In this document: piece by piece, positions 1-9,462 of the stretch
How positions within the stretch are numbered: position 1 is the first letter of the stretch
How the letters are laid out: each line of letters begins with the position of its first letter
NCBI GenBank assembly: GCA_026954325.1
Contig: JAIXKK010000152.1
Location: 61,823 to 125,822 of the forward strand
DNA: 64,000 bases
Direction: 5' to 3'
Origin: Bryobacterales bacterium
GTDB taxonomy: Bacteria > Acidobacteriota > Terriglobia > Bryobacterales > Bryobacteraceae
Translations under genes and position numbers: made by a program
Notes under the pieces: generated by a model
Told to the model about the DNA's origin: nothing
What the model saw: the letters and a program-made list of their open reading frames with translations, nothing else
Database searches by the model: none

Positions 1-903
1 GAACTCGCGGAAGCCGAAGCGGGTGTCCAAGGAATCCTGTCCGGCGGTGGTGCGCACGGTGTAGAGATACGGATCAGAGGGCGACCAGAGATGCGGCTGG
101 GGGAGTCTGATGGTGGATTGGACGGAGGCGGATCGGCCCGGCGGGACGGTGAGGAAACGCGGCGCCGCGGAGAGTCCGGCGATGGAGTTCCTCACGTCGA
201 GGCGGGCGGGTTCAGCGCCGCGGTTGCGAATGGTGGTTTCGATAAGGACCGTGGAGTCGTGGAGACGCGGGGCCACCTGGACGTGCTCGACGTAGGCGGC
301 GGAGGGGAGAGCGATGAGGTCGACATCGTCGTAGATGCCCGGCGTCCACTTGTACTTTTCGAAATCCGTTCCGGCGGGGGCCCAGACGGGAAGAACGGCG
401 GGGTGCGCTCCAATGCGGACGATGAGATGGTTGGTTTTGCCCCAGAGGACGGCTCCGGTGAGGTCGAAGAAAGTGGCGGCCCAGCAGGCGCGGGCCTCTC
501 CGATGAAGTTGCCGTTGAGGTAAACCGCGTGGCCGAACTGGGCTTTACGGATGCGGAGGAGGAGCCGGCCGGTCTTGGGCGGGGCCAGGAACTGCCGTTT
601 GTACCAAAGGAAGTTGCGGTCCTGGCGCGCGATGCCCGCGTTTTCGATTCGGGCCGATTCGGGCATTTTCTTCTCGCGGATGGAGGCCTGGATGAACTCA
701 CGTGAGTCGAAAGCGTCGATATTGGCGAGCGGCGGCGTGGCGGAGTGTGCGAGTCCGGGCACGGGAACGCTATGGGGCCAGGCTTGCGGAGGCTGGGCGC
801 TGTCGACGGATTCGGCCAATTGCCAGGTTCCGTTGAGAGGGATGATGGCGCGGGAAGCAAGGGAGGCGAGCGCGGTGAGGAAAAAGAGACAGATGACTCT
901 CAT
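1..903 (-). CDS. Glycoside hydrolase family 2-like protein, C-terminus beyond window
   Basis: The reading frame is open to the left edge, and 301 codons are visible. It starts at ATG 903 with a short hydrophobic signal-like segment (MRVICLFFLTALASLASRA), so the protein is probably exported. Residues of about 20-200 look like the GH2 sugar-binding jelly-roll domain (a WYKRQF motif, then a FGHAVYLNG strand, then the GIYDDVDLIAL segment). The immunoglobulin-like domain follows and ends in the HLWSPSDPYLYTV and FGFREF motifs typical of beta-galactosidase/beta-mannosidase family proteins. The catalytic TIM barrel lies outside the window, so substrate and activity cannot be read. It sits just downstream of plsX, 26 bp away, on the same strand. 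Confidence 0.82.
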   Translation of the reverse strand, partial: MRVICLFFLTALASLASRAIIPLNGTWQLAESVDSAQPPQAWPHSVPVPGLAHSATPPLANIDAFDSREFIQASIREKKMPESARIENAGIARQDRNFLWYKRQFLAPPKTGRLLLRIRKAQFGHAVYLNGNFIGEARACWAATFFDLTGAVLWGKTNHLIVRIGAHPAVLPVWAPAGTDFEKYKWTPGIYDDVDLIALPSAAYVEHVQVAPRLHDSTVLIETTIRNRGAEPARLDVRNSIAGLSAAPRFLTVPPGRSASVQSTIRLPQPHLWSPSDPYLYTVRTTAGQDSLDTRFGFREF

Positions 904-929
904 GGCGTCACCAGCCTATCATCTTACGG

Positions 930-1964
930 TTATTCCGCCGCGGCGGGCGCTGCTCCGTTCCCGATGGCGGATTTCCGCAGCTCATTGGCAATGCGCTCGT
1001 TGACATTTGCCTGGGCGAATTCAGCCGCCACGCGGACGGCGTTCTTGATGGCGTTGGGATTGGAGCGTCCGTGGCAGATGATGCACACTCCGCGCACCCC
1101 GAGGAGCGGCGCGCCGCCGTATTCGGAATAATCCACCCGCTTCTTGAAATCGGTATAAGCCGAACGCGAGAGGACGTAGCCGATCTGGCGGGTGATGGTT
1201 TCGCGGAGCGATTCCTGAAGCATGTGCTTCATCACATCCACCACGCCCTCGCTGACCTTGAGCGCCACGTTGCCGATAAAGCCGTCGCACACCACGACAT
1301 CGACCTCTCCCGTATAGAGATCGCGTCCTTCCACGTTGCCGATGAAGTTGATATCCAGCGTCTTCAGCAAGGGGGTGGCGGCGCGCGTGAGTTCATTTCC
1401 CTTGTGCTCCTCCTCACCGATGGACAGGAGTCCGACGCGCGGACGTTCGGTGCGGCAGATGACGCGGGAATAGATCTCGCCCATGATGGCAAACTGCGCC
1501 AGCATGCGCGGAGAGGAATCGACATTGGCGCCCACATCCACCATCACGGCGGGGCTTCCTTTCATGGTGGGGAAAACCTGAGCGAGGGCGGGGCGCTCGA
1601 CGCCGCTGATCATTCCCTGGACCATTTTCGCGGTCGCCATGGCGGCGCCCGTATTGCCGGCCGACACCACCCCGTGGGCGATTCCCTCGCGCACCAGGCG
1701 CGAGGCGACACGAATGGAACTGTCCTTCTTCGTTCGCATTGCCTTGGCGGCGCTGTCCTCCATGGTGATCACTTCACTGGCGTGCTGCACCTTGATGGGA
1801 AGGCTCTTCCAGCCCTCATGCTGAGCCAGTTCCTGCTTGATGGCATCCTCTCTTCCTACCAGGATGACCTCAACGGGGAGAGTTTTTACGGCGCGGAGAA
1901 CCCCTTCGACTTCGGCCTTGGGTGCGTTGTCGCCGCCCATGGCGTCCACGGCGATGGTGACCAT
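930..1964 (-). CDS. plsX: Phosphate acyltransferase PlsX
   Basis: 344 residues, the usual length for PlsX, which makes acyl-phosphate from acyl-ACP for the PlsX/PlsY route of phospholipid synthesis at the inner membrane face. It starts with the family signature MVTIAVDAMGGDNAPKAEV and carries the internal SAGNTGAAMA and VDVGANVD motifs. The last of a conserved DUF177-rpmF-plsX cluster, it lies 45 bp downstream of rpmF, so co-transcription is likely. The Ala-rich tail (GAAPAAAE) is a small extension. The identification rests on motif and gene-order agreement. Confidence 0.96.
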   Translation of the reverse strand: MVTIAVDAMGGDNAPKAEVEGVLRAVKTLPVEVILVGREDAIKQELAQHEGWKSLPIKVQHASEVITMEDSAAKAMRTKKDSSIRVASRLVREGIAHGVVSAGNTGAAMATAKMVQGMISGVERPALAQVFPTMKGSPAVMVDVGANVDSSPRMLAQFAIMGEIYSRVICRTERPRVGLLSIGEEEHKGNELTRAATPLLKTLDINFIGNVEGRDLYTGEVDVVVCDGFIGNVALKVSEGVVDVMKHMLQESLRETITRQIGYVLSRSAYTDFKKRVDYSEYGGAPLLGVRGVCIICHGRSNPNAIKNAVRVAAEFAQANVNERIANELRKSAIGNGAAPAAAE

Positions 1965-2009
1965 AGAGTTAGTAATGAACTAGATGGAAGAGCCTGCCAC
2001 GGAGCTCGG

Positions 2010-2192
2010 TTACTGTTCTGCGACCTCGATCACTTCCCTGCCTTTGTATGTTCCGCAATGCGGACAAACCCGGTGAGGCATTTTCGGCTCCCCGCACTTC
2101 GGGCATTCCGACGATGAGGGCGACTTGAGATGATCGTGGGCCCGGCGGGTGCTGGTCCTCTCTTTGGAATGTCTGCGTTTTGGATTCGGCAT
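2010..2192 (-). CDS. rpmF: 50S ribosomal protein L32
   Basis: 60 residues, the normal size of L32. It starts with MPNPKRRHSKERTSTRRAHD, the basic N-terminus of the family, followed by two CxxC knuckles (CPKCGEP and CPHCG) that form a zinc ribbon in the zinc-binding form of L32. Its position between a DUF177 gene and plsX is the common bacterial arrangement and supports the call. The C-terminus GREVIEVAEQ is typical. Confidence 0.97.
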   Translation of the reverse strand: MPNPKRRHSKERTSTRRAHDHLKSPSSSECPKCGEPKMPHRVCPHCGTYKGREVIEVAEQ

Positions 2193-2220
2193 TGTCTTAG
2201 CGTTCCTTCTAAAAGAAAGT

Positions 2221-2739
2221 CTATAAATTCTTCAGCGCCGCCCACCTGTCGTCGATAAGGTCGAGGCGGCAATCACAAGCGGCTTCGTTGCGGTTCTGTC
2301 CACATTGCGGACAGATTCCCTTGCAATCGGGCTTGCACACCTTCTGCATCGGCATGGCAAGCAAAACAAACTCGCGAAGGACTTCCTCCAACTCGAGTCC
2401 GTCCTTCACATAGAATCCGATTTCGGTTTCCCCGTCGTGGATCTCCACTTCGGGCGCCTCGGGTCCTGTCGCCAGCGGACGGTAGAACAGGTCGAAGTCC
2501 GAATCAATCAAAAGAGCGGCAGGCTCCAGACAGCGATCACAAGGAGCCTCCATGGTCACCTTCAAATGTCCGCGAACCCGGATCTCACCCAGCGTATGGC
2601 TGAGCAACTCCGCTGTCCCCCGCGCCATCAAGACGCCCGTCTGGCGCACGCCGGGATCCAGGAAGTCGATCTCACCAGGCGGAAACTCCACATCGAAGTG
2701 AATTTTCCGAACTTCCAGGTCATGAATCGAAAAGAACAC
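2221..2739 (-). CDS. DUF177/YceD family protein
   Basis: This is the protein usually encoded directly upstream of rpmF. The family is linked to 23S rRNA/ribosome maturation in some bacteria, but its biochemical role is not fixed. The conserved APCDRCLEPA segment is present, and the C-terminal part holds a cysteine cluster (CKPDCKGICPQCG) plus CDC, likely a metal site. I chose GTG at 2739 because GGAG lies seven bases upstream; a longer form could begin at ATG 2775, but its first 12 residues (MRPHSPGRAEIC) do not look like the family. The short gap to rpmF suggests one transcript. Confidence 0.88.
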   Translation of the reverse strand: MFFSIHDLEVRKIHFDVEFPPGEIDFLDPGVRQTGVLMARGTAELLSHTLGEIRVRGHLKVTMEAPCDRCLEPAALLIDSDFDLFYRPLATGPEAPEVEIHDGETEIGFYVKDGLELEEVLREFVLLAMPMQKVCKPDCKGICPQCGQNRNEAACDCRLDLIDDRWAALKNL

Positions 2740-2798
2740 ACAAATCTCCGCGCGCCCCGGCGAGTGAGGCCGCAACCGATTAGTATAGCGTGTTTACC

Positions 2799-3152
2799 TC
2801 ACATGATGTGTGGCGGAGTATCGAGACGGGCAAGCCGCGCCGGTGATTTCCTTTCAGCCTCCTGACGGCGCGCCCGGGTGGCTTGCAACTTCTTGAGCCG
2901 GTTCAGGGAACGGTAAAAGGCGGTCTCGGTCCGGGTGCGGAGCCGCTGGATGCGCGCGGCCTTCTTCTGAACGGCCGGCGTTTCGCTGAGCAGGGCGTCG
3001 CAGCCGGCCTTTTCCGAGAGTTGGCATTCTTCTTCGTTTAACACGCGGAGTCTCCAGGCTGCTTCGAGGAACAGGCGAAAGATCTCATTTTCCTGCTCCC
3101 CGGATGGTTCCAGTTCCTCCCGGAAGGAGGCCGCCATTTCGTCATAGGTCAT
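2799..3152 (-). CDS. Small hypothetical protein, short paralogue of the 55634-56269 gene
   Basis: 117 residues, probably cytosolic and helical, with no signal peptide. The central part (FLEAAWRLRVLNEEECQL, then CDALLSE, then TETAFYRSLNRLKKLQ) aligns with the middle of the protein at 55634-56269 (LLHAAWRLRNLTVAEAQL, then GDPLLSE, then TERAYHRHLNQLKSLQ). It lacks the Asn-Ala-x-Thr-His-Gly N-terminal segment of that paralogue and so may be a truncated family member. Its start overlaps the stop of the alkyltransferase-like gene by four bases, so the two are translationally coupled. No function is known to me. Confidence 0.72.
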   Translation of the reverse strand: MTYDEMAASFREELEPSGEQENEIFRLFLEAAWRLRVLNEEECQLSEKAGCDALLSETPAVQKKAARIQRLRTRTETAFYRSLNRLKKLQATRARRQEAERKSPARLARLDTPPHIM

Positions 3153-3466
3153 TGCCGGTTTCTCCCTCCGGACCGGAACCGGTGCGCCTTCATATCCACG
3201 CGTGAGCCGCGGAAGCGCACCCCTTCGGCCTCGAGAAGCAACCGCTGTTCGAAGGCATTCACTCCGCGAAGGCAGATGCGGCCGCCGGCGCCGAGAACGC
3301 GCTGCCAGGGCACGGTTCCCTCCGCTTTCCGCAGCGCGGCGGCCACCCCTCGGGCAGCGCCCGGAAAACCCGCCGCCTCCGCCACGTCACCGTAAGTGGC
3401 CACCTTTCCGCGCGGAATGCGGCGCACCGCCGCCAGCACCTTTTTTACGTACTCCGTCGAGGCCAC
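3149..3466 (-). CDS. Alkyltransferase-like protein (MGMT-type DNA-binding domain)
   Basis: 105 residues, matching only the C-terminal DNA-binding domain of O6-alkylguanine-DNA alkyltransferase. The helix-turn-helix part reads IPRGKVATYGDVAEAAG, followed by GAARGVAAALR. The active-site PCHR of true alkyltransferases is replaced by PWQR (residues 53-56), the hallmark of ATL/YbaZ proteins, which bind O6-alkylguanine lesions and hand them to nucleotide excision repair rather than removing the alkyl group. It is the upstream gene of a two-gene unit with the small protein at 2799-3152, and is divergent from the ABC transporter gene. Confidence 0.9.
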   Translation of the reverse strand: MASTEYVKKVLAAVRRIPRGKVATYGDVAEAAGFPGAARGVAAALRKAEGTVPWQRVLGAGGRICLRGVNAFEQRLLLEAEGVRFRGSRVDMKAHRFRSGGRNRQ

Positions 3467-3506
3467 CAGTGGCTATCCTACCATCCGCTACACTGAGAGA
3501 ACGCGC

Positions 3507-5342
3507 GTGGAAGAAGAAGTATCGGGCCGTTTTTATGACGGCCGCCTCATCGTCCGGCTGCTTTCATACCTCAAGCCTTACAAAGGCTCGGTAGCGGTGG
3601 CCGTAGTGTGCATGATGGTGCATGCCGGCGCCGAAGTGCTGGGGCCGCTACTGACGAAACTGGCGATTGACCGCTACCTGGCGCCGCCGGCGCATCCGGC
3701 CGCTTCCTGGCTTGATCCGTACCTGTCTTCCGATCCGTTCACCGGACTGGGACAGATTTCCATCGTCTACTTGTGCACCCTGATTGCGGCGCTGTTGATG
3801 GACTTCTCCCAGGTTTACCTGATGAACCTCACGGGACAGAGGGCCATGTTCGATCTGCGCCGCCAAACGATGGACCATCTGCAACGGCTCGATGTTTCCT
3901 ACTATGATCGAACCCCGGTGGGGCGCATGTTGACGCGAGTCACCACGGACGCCGATGCGCTGAATGAGCTGTTCGCATCGGGCCTGGTAACGCTGCTCGG
4001 GGATGTGCTGATGCTGGCGCTGGTGCTTGCCGTGCTGGTGCAATTGAGCCCGAAGCTGACCCTGGTGCTGGTGGCGGCGCTTCCCGCGGTGGTGATGGTG
4101 ACGGTGCGGTTCCGCCGCGACGTGATGAAGAGCAACCGCCGCATCCGCACCGCGGTGGCCCGGATCAATTCCTACCTTCAGGAACACATCAGCGGCATGA
4201 GCGTGCTTCAGTTGTTCAACCGCGAGGACAAGAGCCGCGAGGAGTTCACCGAAGTCAACCGCGAGCACATGCTTGCCTACAAGGAAGCCATCATCGCCTA
4301 CGGATGGTTCTACCCGGTGGTCGAGTTTTGCGGCATGGTGACACTCGCGGCGCTGCTCGCCTGGGGCGGATTCCGGGTGAGGGAAGGAGCCCTGAGCCTT
4401 GGGATTCTCGTGGCGTTCTTTCAATATGGCCTGCGGTTTTTCCGGCCGATTCAGGATTTGAGCGAGAAATACAACATTCTGCAATCGGCGGCGGCGGCGG
4501 CGGAGCGCATTTTCCAATTGCTTGATACGCCGGTGGTGATCGGAAGCGCCCCGGCTAAGACAATGCTCCCCGAAGGCGCCGCCGCCATCGAATTCGATCA
4601 CGTCTGGTTTGCTTACAAGGATGAGGACTGGGTTCTGCGGGATGTGAGCTTCCGCATCGAGCCGGGCGAAACCGTTGCCGTGGTGGGCCACACGGGGGCG
4701 GGAAAAACCACGCTCACCAATCTTCTCCTGCGCTTTTATGACATCCAGCGAGGGGCGATCCGCATCGGTGATATCGACATTCGCGATGTTGGCTTGGCCG
4801 AATTGCGCCGGAGGTTCGCGATTGTGCTCCAGGACTCGTTCCTGTTCACCGGCACGCTGGAGGACAACATTCGCCTGGGCACTTCGGGAATTTCGGAGTC
4901 GCGGATCGGGGAAGCGGTGGAGCAGGTGAATCTCGCCGATTTTGTGGACAGCCTGCCGAGCGGGCTGCGTCACGAAGTCCAGGAGCGCGGGGCGGGCTTG
5001 TCGACCGGGCAAAAGCAGCTTGTCAACTTCGCGCGCGCGCTCGCCCACGATCCGTTGTTTCTCATTCTCGACGAGGCCACTTCGAGCGTGGACACGGACA
5101 CGGAGATTCGTATCCGCGAAGCGCTGGAGCGGCTGGTGGAGGGCCGGACCAGCCTGGTGATCGCGCACCGGCTATCGACGATTCAGAAAGCCACGCGCAT
5201 TTTAGTGATGCACAAGGGAGCGCTGCGCGAGCAGGGCACCCATCAGGAACTGCTCTCGCAACGGGGCATCTATTACAAGCTCTACCAGTTGCAGTACAAG
5301 GAGCAGGAGACGGCGGGGCAGCCGTCGCTCAAGCAATGGTAA
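3507..5342 (+). CDS. ABC exporter, fused membrane and ATPase domains (MsbA-like)
   Basis: About 611 residues from GTG 3507. That start is chosen because a GAGAGA stretch lies just upstream and an earlier start would run into the divergent gene. Residues 1-310 hold the six-helix type I exporter membrane domain, with the conserved RxxxxxHLQRLDVSYYDRTPVGRMLTRVT pattern visible in two pieces. The ATPase domain has Walker A GHTGAGKTT near residue 395, a Q-loop (LQDSFLFTGT), a signature LSTGQ near 498 (Thr replaces the usual Gly of LSGGQ), Walker B LFLILDEATSSVD near 518 and the H-loop AHRLST. It is probably an inner-membrane lipid or drug exporter. The altered signature motif is typical of heterodimer partners, though no partner gene lies beside it. 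Confidence 0.92.
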   Translation: MEEEVSGRFYDGRLIVRLLSYLKPYKGSVAVAVVCMMVHAGAEVLGPLLTKLAIDRYLAPPAHPAASWLDPYLSSDPFTGLGQISIVYLCTLIAALLMDFSQVYLMNLTGQRAMFDLRRQTMDHLQRLDVSYYDRTPVGRMLTRVTTDADALNELFASGLVTLLGDVLMLALVLAVLVQLSPKLTLVLVAALPAVVMVTVRFRRDVMKSNRRIRTAVARINSYLQEHISGMSVLQLFNREDKSREEFTEVNREHMLAYKEAIIAYGWFYPVVEFCGMVTLAALLAWGGFRVREGALSLGILVAFFQYGLRFFRPIQDLSEKYNILQSAAAAAERIFQLLDTPVVIGSAPAKTMLPEGAAAIEFDHVWFAYKDEDWVLRDVSFRIEPGETVAVVGHTGAGKTTLTNLLLRFYDIQRGAIRIGDIDIRDVGLAELRRRFAIVLQDSFLFTGTLEDNIRLGTSGISESRIGEAVEQVNLADFVDSLPSGLRHEVQERGAGLSTGQKQLVNFARALAHDPLFLILDEATSSVDTDTEIRIREALERLVEGRTSLVIAHRLSTIQKATRILVMHKGALREQGTHQELLSQRGIYYKLYQLQYKEQETAGQPSLKQW

Positions 5343-5502
5343 GGTGGCAAGTAGGTTGGTCCCTGGAAGAGACGCGATCACTTGAAACGACGCACCGACA
5401 AAGGAAACCTCTGCGCTGAATGTTCACAAATGGCTGTCGTTCAGTGTGTTTGTATTGTACTGGTCCCCGTCGTCTGAAATGCAAGTTTAGGACGGGTTGG
5501 CA

Positions 5503-6373
5503 ATGCATGAAATCTTGAGAACCTTGCCCGCAGGCGCCCTTATTCTCGACCTTGGGTGTGCCCTGGGAAGCTTTGCCGAAACAGCTACCTTGGCCGCTGT
5601 AGTGCGAATGGACCGTGAGGCGCCAAGGGACTTGGCAGACTTTGGGCGATTCGCGCAAGCGGATGCGGCAAGGCTTCCGTTTCGTGATCGAACCTTCGAT
5701 GCTGTAATAGCCAACCATAGCTTAGAGCACTTCGACAACCTCGGCTGTGTCTTGCGTGAAATACGGCGGGTTACTCATCCCAATGGTGCTCTATTTGTCG
5801 CTGTGCCTGACGCAACAACCCTTACCGACAGACTTTATCGATGGCTCGCCCGGGGGGGGGGGACATGTCAACTCATTTACTTCAGCATGGAAGACGGCGT
5901 CCGCCATTGAAGAAGCAACTGGATTTCGCCACGTTGCTACCAAAGTGCTTTGCTCGTCACTCTCATTTTTAAATCGCGGAAATAGCCTTCGCCTGCTACC
6001 CCGTCGCTTGCTCTTGTTCGGTGGCGGGTATGAGTGGTCGCTATTCTTCCACGCGTGGCTCTTTCGACGACTGGACCGGTACCTCAATACTCGCATGAGT
6101 GTTTACGGATGGGCCTTCTACTTCGGCAGAATCCAAGGACCCATCGATACTGAGACATGGGTAAATGTGTGTATCCGCTGCGGCAGTGCCTCGCCAGCGT
6201 CGCTATTGATCAGGAGAGAACTGGTCCGGAGGACTCTCGTGGGAGTCCACATCTTCCGGTGTCCCGATTGCGGTGCTGATAATCCGTTTGCAGACGACGC
6301 GTGGGCGGCAGACTGGCTCCGACGGGAGATGATGCGTAGAACATCAGGCGATCCCACCCTGCCAAGAAACTGA
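5503..6373 (+). pseudogene. SAM-dependent methyltransferase with zinc-ribbon tail, frameshifted at an 11-G run
   Basis: The first frame, from ATG 5503, gives a class I methyltransferase motif I (ILDLGCALGSF), the Asp-Arg acidic loop and the NHSLEHFDN motif. It runs into a tract of 11 G at 5852-5862 and stops at 5910. The next frame picks up immediately with GGGGHVNSFTSAWKTASAIE and continues to 6373, ending in two CxxC pairs (CIRCG and CPDCG) that suggest a small zinc ribbon. Ten or thirteen G would restore one protein of about 290 residues. The gene seems lower in GC than its neighbours, suggesting transfer. A sequencing error, decay or slippage-based phase variation are all possible. Confidence 0.8.
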
Positions 6374-6514
6374 CCTCCACGACGGCGGCGGCCATCCAAA
6401 ACGGGCGTCGGCACGCCAGCACCTTCAGCGGGCCAACATTGCCGCCATTGGGTTGCCCATTGTGGTAAAGAGCATCCCAAATCTTGCTTACGGACCGGGC
6501 CGGCGCCCCCGGCG

Positions 6515-9415
6515 TTACTCTTTCGTGCGAGGCTCCAACAGCAACCAGCCCAGATCGGCCGGGTTATCGGTCCCCAGGGCGAGACGGGGAACCAGCGGGT
6601 GCTCGGGCAGCCACAGGCTGCGGCCGCCGTCCGTATATCGCACCAGCAGGTTCAGCCGGATCGGATGCGGGCGCCGCGCATCCAGCCCCGCCCGATCGAG
6701 CGGGATGCGTACCACCACGTTCCGTCCGCCTGATTCGGCGAACACGCGTCCCTCGACGCTCTGCGGCGCAACGTAGTCCGGCCGCTCCGCCATCACTTCC
6801 GCCCCCGGAATGAAGAGAAGTTGTTTGGACGGCCAGAGCCGCCGCGGTTCGAGTTTCACCAGCACGCTGGCAATCGGCGCGGCTCCGGAGACCGCCACGT
6901 ACAGGTTGGCGGCATCGTAGCTCGCTCCCCAGCGGGCTTCCGTCTTCCCTTGTGTGTAGTTCTGCCACTGCAACCCCGGAGGCGGTGTGAACCTGTCGCC
7001 TGTCCACGGCGCATCGGTGGAAGAAACCGCGCGGGCCACGGGCCCCTCGGGACTTCGCCCCGTGTAGGCGGGAAACAGCGGCTGGTTGGCGCGAATCTGC
7101 TTCTCAACCGCCGGCACATCGTCCGCGAGCACGCTCTCGAGTTGCCGCATGCGCCAGCGGATCTTCTCCGGGAAATACTTGTAACCCTCCGCCTCGGAGT
7201 GGAAGCCCAGGCGCGAATCCCGCTCGCATAAAGCGAGCAGCGCTTTATCCTGCTCCAGTTCCTCGCGCACAATGCCACTCAATTGCCGGAGCATGTCGAG
7301 CCGCCCGGGGCCATCGGCGCGCACCATTTGTTCCCGCAGTTGATAAAAGCGCAGAATGTTGTAACCGCCGCGGAACTGAATTCCGAGGGCGCGCGCCACG
7401 CCGATGTCGAGCAGCCGCTCGGGCTGGTTCGCGTAGCGGGGTTCGAGCGCGCCGAGCGTCTGCATGCCCCGGTCCCAGGCGGTGGTCATGCGCCTGGATA
7501 ACTCCACCACCTCGTCCAGGGTGAAGAGTTCCTTAAAGCTTTCGCCGACCCGGTCTCCGCTAGGGGGCCAGGGCTTACGTGTGACCGTCGAACCCAACAG
7601 CCAGGTGGGCGTCAACGGCGCGTCGGCGGGCTTCAGCAGCAGGGGCCACACCGGGCCGTCGTGCATCGGGCCGTAATACTGAAACAGGTTGGTGAGCGGA
7701 TAGTGCTGATACCCGTCCGCGAAATCCTTCCATGCCTTCACGACGGTGGGGGCATCCTCGCGGCCCCAATAAAGAGAAGCCAGCCGGTTCAGAAACGCAT
7801 CCTCGTCTTCCGGAAAAGGCTCGAAAGACAGCTCTCCGGCCGCCTTGTTCATCAGCCCCGGGTAGTTGCCGAAATACCAGCACAGCATGGTGTGCGACAC
7901 GCCCAGACGGCGCATGGCCGCGAATTTGCGGTAAAGCAGCGAGGGCACGGGCACGTAGGGGACGCTGGCCACTTCGTGCGAAACGCCGGTCTGAATCTTG
8001 GCCGAAACGGGCGTGTGCTTCTCCCGGGCGATCTCGGCCACCCGCTCGAAGCGGCCGCTCGGCCCCGGCGTCGAGAGCCAGTAATCCCCGCCTACGAACT
8101 CGCGGCCGAACTCCGTGCGCTTCACTCCCGATTCAAAATTGAATTGCAGGATGACACCCTTCGGGGTGTGCGCCGGGACTTCATAAACCCAATCAGCGAG
8201 GTCTTCGCGCACCGGACCTCGCGCTTGCGGCATGTACAGCCAACTGATCAACTCCGCTTCGGGCGCGGCGGCGTGCATCCCCTGCTCCATCGCGGAAAGC
8301 GAAGCGTGCAGAATCTCCCAGGGCTGCTTGCGCGAACATTGGGGGCAGTCGATGTGGCCTTCGCCCATCGAGGATAGCGCGCTCAGGCAGGTGGTGGGGC
8401 GCTCCCCATGGGAGATGTTGATGAGCCCTCCGAGTTCGGGAACAGATTTGAAAATCGTGTTCACCGATTCGTACAGGTATTTGCGCGAATTTTCAGACTG
8501 CGGGCAGAAATACGTGAGCTTTCCGTCGCGGGTCCTGGCGCCGCCCAACTCGGGGTTCCGCTTCAATACCGGGCTGTTCGCCTCCCAGGCGCGAGGCTCG
8601 ATGGAAAAGATATAGGTGCGGATGCCGTAGCGCAGGCAGGCGGCTACCGTGCGCCGCAGCTTGGCCAGTCTCTTTTCCGCGTCCCGCCCGGCTTCCGGAG
8701 TGAAGGCAGTGGAAACCAGATCCTGGAACTCGATGGTCAGCCACAACCCGTTCACCCCCTCGTGCGCCAGCCGGTTGAGGTACTGCTCGGGGTAGTAGTC
8801 CACATCGTCCATGAGTTCGTCGCGCATCTTCGGCGGCCGCTTGATGGGGCCGAAGAAGCAGCGCGAAATGCGCCGCCGAACCACCGGACGCCGCTCGATA
8901 GAGCCGGTCGCCAGGAAGGGGCCCTGCCGTCGCAGCATTTCGTCCTCGATATAGAAGATCCCGCGCCGGATACCTTCCGTATCGGAAGCGGAAATACGGC
9001 AGGAGGTCTTCCCGGTCTCGATCCGGAAAGCCTCGCTCCCCAACTCCGGGGCGCGCGCCGTCTCAATTGTATAGCCGCCCGTTTCAGGAACTCCACCGGC
9101 GGCCAGGAACCGCCGCAGGTCCTCGTAGGCGGTGTCCAGCCGCTTGTTCGGATCCGCAAAACCGGCGGCCAGGCGCACTCCGCCGGATAAATTCGCATCG
9201 TTCGCTTCCGGACGCGCCGCGCCCCACGCATGCCGCGTCCACATGGGGGACTTCAGATCTTCGGTGAACTTCCAGCGGTCTTCGCCGGGCTGGGGAGGCA
9301 CGTCCTTCCAGTCAGGAACGGTGAGGCCGGCGGCGAGCGGCTTCGTGGAGCGCGCGCAACCGCCGCCCGCGAGCATGCACGCGGCCAAAAGCGCCACGAC
9401 GGTGCATTGTTTCAC
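6515..9415 (-). CDS. Lipoprotein glycoside-hydrolase-like protein with C-terminal CBM9-like domain
   Basis: 966 residues from GTG 9415, chosen because a near-perfect AAGGAGGT lies seven bases upstream and the frame then opens with a lipoprotein signal (VKQCTVVALLAACMLAGGGC). After residue ~100 comes an alpha/beta domain of the type that precedes GH20/GH67 barrels (ISASDTEGIRRGIFYIEDEM), then a long TIM-barrel-like region (VNGLWLTIEFQDLV, RYGIRTYIFSIEPRAW). The last 130 residues (from about YTQGKTEARWGASYDAANLYVAVSG) resemble the family 9 carbohydrate-binding fold. It lies 47 bp downstream of the TonB receptor at 9463-12538, so the two probably form one glycan-use transcript. The substrate and the catalytic acids cannot be assigned from sequence alone. 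Confidence 0.78.
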   Translation of the reverse strand: MKQCTVVALLAACMLAGGGCARSTKPLAAGLTVPDWKDVPPQPGEDRWKFTEDLKSPMWTRHAWGAARPEANDANLSGGVRLAAGFADPNKRLDTAYEDLRRFLAAGGVPETGGYTIETARAPELGSEAFRIETGKTSCRISASDTEGIRRGIFYIEDEMLRRQGPFLATGSIERRPVVRRRISRCFFGPIKRPPKMRDELMDDVDYYPEQYLNRLAHEGVNGLWLTIEFQDLVSTAFTPEAGRDAEKRLAKLRRTVAACLRYGIRTYIFSIEPRAWEANSPVLKRNPELGGARTRDGKLTYFCPQSENSRKYLYESVNTIFKSVPELGGLINISHGERPTTCLSALSSMGEGHIDCPQCSRKQPWEILHASLSAMEQGMHAAAPEAELISWLYMPQARGPVREDLADWVYEVPAHTPKGVILQFNFESGVKRTEFGREFVGGDYWLSTPGPSGRFERVAEIAREKHTPVSAKIQTGVSHEVASVPYVPVPSLLYRKFAAMRRLGVSHTMLCWYFGNYPGLMNKAAGELSFEPFPEDEDAFLNRLASLYWGREDAPTVVKAWKDFADGYQHYPLTNLFQYYGPMHDGPVWPLLLKPADAPLTPTWLLGSTVTRKPWPPSGDRVGESFKELFTLDEVVELSRRMTTAWDRGMQTLGALEPRYANQPERLLDIGVARALGIQFRGGYNILRFYQLREQMVRADGPGRLDMLRQLSGIVREELEQDKALLALCERDSRLGFHSEAEGYKYFPEKIRWRMRQLESVLADDVPAVEKQIRANQPLFPAYTGRSPEGPVARAVSSTDAPWTGDRFTPPPGLQWQNYTQGKTEARWGASYDAANLYVAVSGAAPIASVLVKLEPRRLWPSKQLLFIPGAEVMAERPDYVAPQSVEGRVFAESGGRNVVVRIPLDRAGLDARRPHPIRLNLLVRYTDGGRSLWLPEHPLVPRLALGTDNPADLGWLLLEPRTKE

Positions 9416-9462
9416 TATGGGACCTCCTTCGCGGCGCTGCCCGTCTACAAAACCGCCATGCA

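Noticed and set aside
1071..2117. A 348-codon plus-strand frame rich in His and Asp
   Set aside because: Antisense to plsX and part of rpmF, both certain. Composition is typical of shadow frames.
3648..5168. A 506-codon His/Arg/Gln-rich frame on the minus strand
   Set aside because: Antisense to the ABC exporter, which has all ATPase motifs. No family features or ribosome-binding site.
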